This document shows positions 56,369-61,935 of a stretch of 61,935 nucleotides of DNA, piece after piece; position 1 is the stretch's first letter; every line of letters begins with the position of its first letter. The notes under the pieces are model-generated. The model ran no database searches. It was given only the letters and a program-made list of their open reading frames with translations, and was not told the DNA's origin. The translations under genes and the position numbers were made by a program. Source of the DNA: Clostridiales bacterium DTU070 (lineage in GTDB: Bacteria; Bacillota; Clostridia; DSM-8532); contig LFSH01000053.1 in assembly GCA_001513105.1 (NCBI GenBank), positions 1 to 61,935 on the forward strand, given 5' to 3'.

Positions 56369-57043
56369 TTGAAAATTGAAGTTGTAAAACTTGGAAGAAT
56401 GGAATATGCAAAGGCTCTTGAAATCCAGCAGGAGAGATGGGAAAAGGTGTCGAAGGAAGAGGAAAGGGATACCTTGTTTTTGGTTGAGCATCCTCCTGTT
56501 CTGACGCTGGGGGTAAGGGGCAAGAGGGAAAACATACTTATCCCTGAAGAAGACCTTTTGAAAATGGGTGTAACCATCCAACAGGTCAGCCGCGGCGGGG
56601 ACGTTACATACCACGGCCCCGGCCAGATTGTAGGATATCCGGTTATGAACCTGAAACATTTCGGCAGGGATATCCATCATTTTGTTGAAAGAATTGAAAA
56701 CACTTTTATAAAACTTTTAAAAGACGACTACGGTATTACAGCCGGGCGGGGCGACAAGACCTATACCGGTGTCTGGGTGGGAAAGGACAAGATAACCGCT
56801 ATTGGGATACAGGTTAAACGCTGGACCACAATGCACGGTTTTGCTTTCAATGTAAACACCGACCTTTCCCATTTCAACTGGATAGTGCCCTGCGGTCTGA
56901 CCGACAGGGGAGTAACATCCCTTGAAAAACTTACAAACCAAAAGCAGGATATGGATAAACTGTTCAGAAGGACTGCTGAAGTATTCTGTGAATGCTTTGA
57001 TGTTACTCCGGAATTTGTGGAATATACAGGAGGCAGACAATGA
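56369..57043 (+). CDS. lipB: Octanoyl-[carrier] transferase LipB
   Basis: Transfers octanoyl from acyl carrier protein to lipoyl domains. The 224 residues match Lip[34 protein letters not shown], the catalytic Lys in [18 protein letters not shown] and catalytic Cys in [18 protein letters not shown] 56369 is preceded by GGAGG at seven bases. The stop overlaps the lipA ATG by four bases (ATGA), so they are translationally coupled. Confidence 0.95.
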   Translation: MKIEVVKLGRMEYAKALEIQQERWEKVSKEEERDTLFLVEHPPVLTLGVRGKRENILIPEEDLLKMGVTIQQVSRGGDVTYHGPGQIVGYPVMNLKHFGRDIHHFVERIENTFIKLLKDDYGITAGRGDKTYTGVWVGKDKITAIGIQVKRWTTMHGFAFNVNTDLSHFNWIVPCGLTDRGVTSLEKLTNQKQDMDKLFRRTAEVFCECFDVTPEFVEYTGGRQ

Positions 57044-57906
57044 GTATCGCAAGGAAACCCGAATGGCTTCGTGTCAAGGCGCATTCGGTTAAAGGGCTTG
57101 AATATGTGGAGGACATGCTTAAAAATCTTCATCTTAATACCGTCTGCGATGAAGCGGCCTGCCCTAACCGCGGAGAATGTTTTGGACGGAAAACTGCCAC
57201 ATTTATGATACTGGGAAGTGTTTGCACCAGGAACTGCACTTTCTGCAATGTATCAAAGGGTACAGTACAGCAGGTGGATGAAAATGAACCCGGGCGTGTG
57301 GCTCAGGCCGTTAAGGCATTGGGGCTCAAACATGCGGTAATTACATCGGTAACCCGTGACGATTTGCCCGACGGCGGGGCGGAGCATTTCGCAAGGGTAA
57401 TAGAATCAATCAGAAACACTGCGCCGGGCGTTACAATAGAGGTTCTGATTCCCGATTTCCAGGGAAGTGTTGAGGCTTTGAAAAAAGTCGTGGACGCCCG
57501 CCCTGAAATAATAAACCACAACGTTGAAACTGTTCCCGGCCTTTACCGCGAAGTCCGGCCCATGGCCGATTATCAGCGGTCGCTGAATGTACTTAAAAAT
57601 GTTAAGGAGATGGACAGTTCAATCTACACCAAATCGGGTATCATGGTGGGACTTGGTGAAACCGGGGAGCAGGTTGTATCGGTAATGCGGGATCTTCGCG
57701 GGGTAAACTGCGATTTTCTGACAATAGGCCAGTACCTTGCGCCTTCTGCAAAGCACCATCCTGTTATTGAATATATCCACCCGAATCAGTTTAAAGCCTA
57801 CGAGGAAAAGGCTTATGAACTGGGGTTCCTGTACGTTGCTTCAGGACCCCTGGTAAGAAGTTCGTATATGGCTGAACAGGCAATTGACAGGATTAGCTTT
57901 TCCTGA
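57040..57906 (+). CDS. lipA: Lipoyl synthase LipA
   Basis: Radical SAM enzyme inserting two sulfurs into octanoyl groups. The 288 residues have the auxiliary cluster motif [12 protein letters not shown] (CxxxxCxxxxxC), the radical SAM motif CTRNCTFC, and the late SAM/auxiliary region [16 protein letters not shown] with the terminal Arg-Ser-Ser-Tyr ([10 protein letters not shown]), where the serine ligates the auxiliary cluster. Its 3' end overlaps the convergent AraC gene by 14 bases. Confidence 0.96.
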   Translation: MSIARKPEWLRVKAHSVKGLEYVEDMLKNLHLNTVCDEAACPNRGECFGRKTATFMILGSVCTRNCTFCNVSKGTVQQVDENEPGRVAQAVKALGLKHAVITSVTRDDLPDGGAEHFARVIESIRNTAPGVTIEVLIPDFQGSVEALKKVVDARPEIINHNVETVPGLYREVRPMADYQRSLNVLKNVKEMDSSIYTKSGIMVGLGETGEQVVSVMRDLRGVNCDFLTIGQYLAPSAKHHPVIEYIHPNQFKAYEEKAYELGFLYVASGPLVRSSYMAEQAIDRISFS

Positions 57907-58783
57907 ACTCGCCGGGGGTTTTCCCGGTGAGTTTTTTAAAGACTTCATAAAAGAATTTCATATCCTTGAAACCAACCTGGTGGGCGATGTCAACAACCTT
58001 CATCTCCGTGTTCTTCAGAAGGCTGCATGCTTCATCAATCCGTAAGTTCTGAACGTAATCAGTGAAGTTGATGCCCGTTACCTCCTTAAAAAGCCTGCTG
58101 AAATAGTTTTTGCTTATAAATGACTTTGCGGCAAGCTCTTCAAGGCGGATGTCGGTATTATAGTTGTTTCTCAGGTATTCCACCGCCTGGTAAATCAGTC
58201 GCTGGTTCTGCATAGAAATCCGGCTTTGATTGCTGTTATCCAGAAGCCGTAATATCTTGACAATCAGTTCAATCAGGTAGGCACGGATAATTTCCAGGTA
58301 TCCCTTGTTCCTGTTCTTGTATTCCTTGTACATTTTATGAAACAGGTTGCCGATATCCTGGTATTCGGTGCCTTTCAGGCTAAGATCCGCATTTTTCGGG
58401 CTTTCCTCAGGGAAAAAGGAGTTAAAGAGGAATGATGAAAAGATATCCTGAAAATACATGCTTCCTAAAAGCGAAGCGTCAAGGAAATTGGGCATGAATA
58501 CACAGTTGTAGACAACAGGCTCGGTACCGTCCGCGGGATCGGGGAAAAAACCGTGCGGGATATCGTAATTGACTATAAAAAGATCGCCTTTTTGGGTGTT
58601 GTATTTCCTGTCTCCGACAATATGCAGGCCCTTTCCAGAAATAACGTAGGCAATCTCAATGAAATCATGCTTGTGCATGACGCCGTTGTATTCTTCAAGC
58701 TCGTCTGAACGATTTACATACACAAGTTCGTTCTCACGGAACAGTTTTTTTCCTGACAGTGTCGGATATAAATCAGAACACAT
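57893..58783 (-). CDS. AraC-family regulator of the rhamnose cluster
   Basis: The 296-residue protein has an N-terminal cupin ([36 protein letters not shown]) and a C-terminal AraC double helix-turn-helix ([20 protein letters not shown], then [20 protein letters not shown]). Divergent from the ASRT-rhaA-aldolase genes, it most likely binds rhamnose or a derivative and activates them, by analogy with RhaS/RhaR. ATG 58783 has AGG six bases upstream; an earlier ATG 58801 has no site. No clear operator could be identified in 58784-58960. Confidence 0.8.
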   Translation of the reverse strand: MCSDLYPTLSGKKLFRENELVYVNRSDELEEYNGVMHKHDFIEIAYVISGKGLHIVGDRKYNTQKGDLFIVNYDIPHGFFPDPADGTEPVVYNCVFMPNFLDASLLGSMYFQDIFSSFLFNSFFPEESPKNADLSLKGTEYQDIGNLFHKMYKEYKNRNKGYLEIIRAYLIELIVKILRLLDNSNQSRISMQNQRLIYQAVEYLRNNYNTDIRLEELAAKSFISKNYFSRLFKEVTGINFTDYVQNLRIDEACSLLKNTEMKVVDIAHQVGFKDMKFFYEVFKKLTGKTPGEFRKS

Positions 58784-58960
58784 ACCAAACCTGCCTGTCA
58801 TGAGTTTTTTACCAAAGGAAAACCGCCAAGCTGTATTTAATGCTATTTAAAGGTTATTTCCTAAAAAAATAATAACATATACCAATGATTATTAAAAGAA
58901 TTTTAAGTTATGATATGATTATAGTGGTAAAACTATGTTAAAAAGAAAGAGGTGTGTTCT

Positions 58961-59332
58961 ATGAGCGGTAAGTACGGTTCAAAGGTCTGGTTTATTCCCG
59001 ATGGCTATTACCCGTCAATAAGTTCCGGCAAGCTCAAAAGCCATGAGGCTATCTGTGTTTTAAATCCGAACAGCAAAGATGCGAATATCTCGATTACGCT
59101 GTATTTCGAAGACAGGGATAAGATGCCCGGTTTCAGTGCTTTTTGCGGCGCTGAAAGAACGAACCATATCCGGATGGACCAGTTGAAGGATAAGGACGGA
59201 AACGGCGTTCCGATGGATGTACCATATGCAATGATGGTGGAAAGCGACGTGGAGATTATTGTACAGTACAGCAGGATGGATACAACCCAGGCAGAAATGG
59301 CGCTGATGACGACAATCGCCTATCCGTTATAG
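58961..59332 (+). CDS. ASRT-family (sensory rhodopsin transducer-like) protein
   Basis: The 123-residue soluble beta-sandwich protein matches the family of Anabaena sensory rhodopsin transducer and Thermotoga TM1070: VWFIPDGYYPSISSG, SHEAICVLNPNSKDANISIT, LYFEDRDKMPGFSAF, NHIRMDQLKD, GVPYAMMVESDVEIIVQYSR and AEMALMTTIAYP. In this setting no rhodopsin is present; homologues are common in sugar gene clusters of Firmicutes and Thermotogae and may bind carbohydrates. GAGGTG precedes ATG 58961. It is the first gene of the rhamnose operon, 48 bases before rhaA. Confidence 0.85.
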   Translation: MSGKYGSKVWFIPDGYYPSISSGKLKSHEAICVLNPNSKDANISITLYFEDRDKMPGFSAFCGAERTNHIRMDQLKDKDGNGVPMDVPYAMMVESDVEIIVQYSRMDTTQAEMALMTTIAYPL

Positions 59333-59380
59333 AAAAAGTTATTTCAATCTGCAGAATTATTAAAAATGAGGAGGATTATC

Positions 59381-60655
59381 ATGTTTTCATACAGTTCAGA
59401 TAAAGTTGAAAAGGCATATGCTGCCGCAAAGGAAGTATATGCTGCATATGGCGTTGATACAGACAAAGTCATGGAAGAGATGAAGAAAATCCCGGTTTCC
59501 ATCCACTGCTGGCAGGGCGATGACGTTGTTGGCTTTGAAAATGTAAGCGGCACATCGGGCGGCGGAATCATGGCCACCGGCAACTACCCCGGCAGGGCAC
59601 GCAACGGTGACGAACTGAGGCAGGACATGGACAAGGCTTTAAGTTTAATACCGGGAAAAAGCAGGGTGAATCTCCATGCAATGTACGCCGAGACAGACGG
59701 AAAAAAGGTAGACCGTGATGAACTGACCGTAGAGCATTTCCAAAGATGGATTGACTGGGCAAAGGACAAAGGTATCGGGATAGATTTCAATCCTACATTT
59801 TTTGCCCATCCGCTTGCAGATTCGGGTTATACCCTGTCAAGTCCTGATGAGAAAGGGCGTAAATTCTGGGTAGAACACGGTAAACGTTCAAGGGAGATTG
59901 CTGCTGCCATAGGCAAGGCTTTAAACTCTCCGTGCGTGAATAATATCTGGATTCCCGACGGGTCAAAGGACCTGCCTGCAGACAGGATAACCAAACGCCG
60001 TATCCTGAAGGAATCCCTTGACGAAGTCTTAGAGCAGAAATTCAGCCGTGATTACCTGGTTGATGCGGTTGAGTCAAAACTTTTCGGTATAGGGTCCGAA
60101 AGCTACGTTGTAGGCTCCCATGAATTCTATATGGGTTATGTTATTAGCCGTGACGATGTAATACTCTGCCTTGATGCCGGGCACTTCCATCCCACCGAAA
60201 CCATAGCAGACAAAATCTCCTCGATTTTGACATATAAAGATGAACTTCTTCTGCATGTAAGCCGTGGCGTGCGCTGGGACAGCGACCATGTTGTCATTTT
60301 CAACGATGACACGCTGTCAATAGCACAGGAAATCAAGCGCTGTAATGCATACGACAAGGTTCATTTTGCCCTTGATTTCTTTGATGCGTCAATAAACAGG
60401 ATTACCGCATGGGTAACAGGAACGAGGGCTGCTTTGAAGGCTATCATGTATTCGCTCTTAGAGCCGACACACCTTTTGGTTGAAGCTGAGGAAAGCGGCA
60501 ACCTGGGCAACAGGCTTGCTCTTATGGAAGAATTCAAATCATTGCCATTCGGAGCAGTCTGGAACAAATACTGTGCCGATAATAACGTTCCTGTCGGAAC
60601 CGATTGGATTAATGAGGTTAAAAAGTACGAAGAAGTGTTGTCTTCAAGAAAGTGA
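59381..60655 (+). CDS. rhaA: L-rhamnose isomerase
   Basis: Converts L-rhamnose to L-rhamnulose, Mn2+-dependent TIM barrel. The 424 residues and motifs are of E. coli RhaA type: VSIHCWQGDDVVGFEN near the N-terminus, GIGIDFNPTFFAHPLADSGY, NIWIPDGSKD, VGSHEFYMGY, CLDAGHFHPTE and VSRGVRWDSDHVV. ATG 59381 follows GGAGG at six bases; ATG 59366 contains that site. It is co-transcribed with the aldolase seven bases downstream. Rhamnulokinase is not in the window. Confidence 0.96.
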   Translation: MFSYSSDKVEKAYAAAKEVYAAYGVDTDKVMEEMKKIPVSIHCWQGDDVVGFENVSGTSGGGIMATGNYPGRARNGDELRQDMDKALSLIPGKSRVNLHAMYAETDGKKVDRDELTVEHFQRWIDWAKDKGIGIDFNPTFFAHPLADSGYTLSSPDEKGRKFWVEHGKRSREIAAAIGKALNSPCVNNIWIPDGSKDLPADRITKRRILKESLDEVLEQKFSRDYLVDAVESKLFGIGSESYVVGSHEFYMGYVISRDDVILCLDAGHFHPTETIADKISSILTYKDELLLHVSRGVRWDSDHVVIFNDDTLSIAQEIKRCNAYDKVHFALDFFDASINRITAWVTGTRAALKAIMYSLLEPTHLLVEAEESGNLGNRLALMEEFKSLPFGAVWNKYCADNNVPVGTDWINEVKKYEEVLSSRK

Positions 60656-60662
60656 GGATAAT

Positions 60663-61709
60663 ATGTACACTGAACAGTTAAAGGACCTTGAAAGAATCTC
60701 ACAGGCAGCGGGACGAAGCCCCGACCTTGTACAGGGCGGCGGCGGCAACACATCGGTCAAACTTGATGACAGTCTCATGGCGGTTAAGGCCTCGGGCTAC
60801 AAACTTTCGGATATAACAACAACCGACGGTTATGTTGTAGTGAATTACAAGAATATAAGAGACTATCACGAACGGGTGGATTTGTCAAAGGACACAGATT
60901 ACGAGAAGGAAAGCGGCGAATTTGTACGTTCGAATGTCGTACCGATGGAAGGTTTGAAGCCGCTCAGGCCGTCGGTTGAGGCAGGCTTTCATTCTGTCCT
61001 GCTGAAGAACGTCATTCATACCCATCCTGTATATTCAAATATAATATGCTGCTGTGAAAACGGCCGTGAGCTTGTTGACGAGATCTTCAGGGACAAGGAA
61101 TACGGTTATATCTGGATTCCGTATATAAATCCCGGGTTTATGCTGACCCTTGCGATAATGAAAGAGGTTTCAAACCATATCTCAGAAAAAGTCAGCTTTC
61201 CGAAGGTTATTTTCATGGAAAACCACGGGCTTGTTGTAACCGCCGATACTGCTTCAGAGTGTATTGGGCTGCATGAGGAAGTACTTCAGACCATCCGCGA
61301 TTACTTCAATATTACCGGGCCGTATCCTGAGGTAGCCGTTGAACCGCTTCAGGACGGAACTTTCAGAAGCAAAACCCCGTACCTGAAGGAATACTTTAAG
61401 GAAAGGGAGCTGAGCGTTTCATTTTTTGAAAACACCGTGCTGTATCCCGACCAGATGGTTTACCTTGGCGGAAATATCTCGGTAAATGGATCTGACAACA
61501 AGCTGAATATCAATACCGAAACCGGCGAAATTATATACAGAACCAATGAGAAAGAAGCCCTTACAATGGAAGAAACATTAATGGGATTTATATACGTGGT
61601 GGAAAACATAAGAAAAAACAACCTGAAAATAAAAACCATGAGCAGCAGTGAAACAGATTTTATAAAGAACTGGGAAAGTGAGAAATACAGAAAGAGCCTT
61701 TTGAAATAA
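60663..61709 (+). CDS. Class II aldolase/adducin family protein, probable rhamnulose-1-phosphate aldolase
   Basis: The 348-residue protein has the class II aldolase fold: VQGGGGNTSVKLDDSLMAVK, ASGYKLSDI, zinc-site HTHPVYSNIICCC and MENHGLVVTAD. Typical RhaD is about 275 residues; this protein is longer and resembles the aldolase half of RhaE-type bifunctional enzymes without their dehydrogenase half. Context (directly after rhaA) makes cleavage of rhamnulose-1-phosphate to DHAP and lactaldehyde the likely role. ATG 60663 with GAGGATA is chosen; in-frame codons upstream lie inside rhaA. A terminator follows at 61718. Confidence 0.82.
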   Translation: MYTEQLKDLERISQAAGRSPDLVQGGGGNTSVKLDDSLMAVKASGYKLSDITTTDGYVVVNYKNIRDYHERVDLSKDTDYEKESGEFVRSNVVPMEGLKPLRPSVEAGFHSVLLKNVIHTHPVYSNIICCCENGRELVDEIFRDKEYGYIWIPYINPGFMLTLAIMKEVSNHISEKVSFPKVIFMENHGLVVTADTASECIGLHEEVLQTIRDYFNITGPYPEVAVEPLQDGTFRSKTPYLKEYFKERELSVSFFENTVLYPDQMVYLGGNISVNGSDNKLNINTETGEIIYRTNEKEALTMEETLMGFIYVVENIRKNNLKIKTMSSSETDFIKNWESEKYRKSLLK

Positions 61710-61717
61710 TATTTATC

Positions 61718-61748
61718 AGCGGGGAGCCTCCCCGCTTTATTTTTTTTA
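61718..61748 (+). terminator. Terminator of the rhamnose operon
   Basis: AGCGGGGA/TCCCCGCT perfect stem, GCC loop, followed by TTATTTTTTTT. Confidence 0.9.
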
Positions 61749-61935
61749 TTGCTTTCTTGAATGGATTATACGGTTTATAGTTTATCGTCTTGCATAGCTG
61801 TATAGAAATATCCGGTGATAAGTTTGTCTTTACAAGCCTTTCCTTGCATGCGTCCCGTACATCCATAAAACACCATGATATAAGATAATACATATGTGAC
61901 AAAAAGATAAGAAAAAAGGAAAGACCTCTGATATA
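61749..61935. other. Right-edge non-coding stretch
   Basis: No gene, RNA or repeat is supported in these last bases; an 80-codon minus-strand frame overlaps the terminator and lacks a ribosome site. Confidence 0.4.

Noticed and set aside
61660..61902. Minus-strand 80-codon frame at the right edge
   Set aside because: It overlaps the rhamnose operon terminator, has no ribosome site and no recognisable homology.

Overview
The window reads as a chromosomal segment of an anaerobic, endospore-forming, plant-polysaccharide-degrading member of the Clostridia. The evidence is a gerA-type germination operon, an [FeFe]-hydrogenase-family sensory operon, a Na+-pumping decarboxylase module, SLH-anchored pectin degradation, TTG/GTG starts behind strong GGAGG sites, and sigma-A type promoters. 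A thermophilic cellulolytic/hemicellulolytic relative (for example Thermoclostridium-like) fits the gene content, but no species call can be made from these bases alone. I see no CRISPR array, complete insertion sequence, prophage or rRNA.

Layout. 1-1.6 kb is a decayed accessory patch: a 5'-truncated DUF255/YyaL-type gene abuts an AT-rich remnant of an ImmA/DUF4411-type toxin-antitoxin pair. 1.9-4.7 kb holds a GNAT acetyltransferase, a PepSY protein, a flavodoxin-like reductase behind a perfect palindrome, and a Cys-rich small protein. 4.7-18.3 kb, all on the minus strand, is a pectin side-chain and backbone region: a GH51 arabinofuranosidase, an ArsR-type regulator with a large C-terminal domain, a 2094-residue SLH-anchored PL11 rhamnogalacturonan lyase, a membrane AraC regulator of YesS/RhgR type, and an orphan solute-binding lipoprotein. 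18.5-23.7 kb has asnA and a four-gene germinant receptor operon (A-C-D-B order). 23.7-30.5 kb has a putative ten-codon mini-gene, a GH2 beta-galactosidase, glycogen synthase, a 41-residue membrane protein, a VOC protein and a CPBP protease.

30.6-38.0 kb carries a HEAT-repeat protein, HelD-type helicase, rsfS-leuS and a UroD-family protein bracketed by related hairpins. 38.1-46.4 kb carries a PHP phosphatase, an acyl-CoA-synthetase-like enzyme, DUF1540, a membrane PP2C-LysM fusion, cofactor-independent phosphoglycerate mutase, oadG-oadB and a DUF3795 protein. 46.8-50.3 kb is a DUF1858 gene followed by a tight operon: DRTGG, HATPase, [FeFe]-hydrogenase-like protein, DRTGG, PHP. It looks like a redox or H2 signalling system, because the catalytic proton-relay cysteine is missing. 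50.4-55.0 kb is pyrK-pyrD, a histidine phosphatase, a pyrE-like gene and an rRNA methyltransferase. 55.2-55.6 kb is a tRNA His-Gln-Lys operon, followed by a frameshifted rpiA fragment. 56.3-57.9 kb is lipB-lipA. 57.9-61.7 kb is a rhamnose cluster: AraC regulator, ASRT-family protein, rhaA and a class II aldolase.

Functionally, the rhamnogalacturonan lyase, arabinofuranosidase and beta-galactosidase would strip pectin RG-I and its arabinan/galactan side chains at the cell surface. The rhamnose cluster would catabolise the rhamnose released. No transporter, rhamnulokinase, unsaturated-galacturonyl hydrolase or oad alpha subunit is present here, so those steps must be encoded elsewhere.
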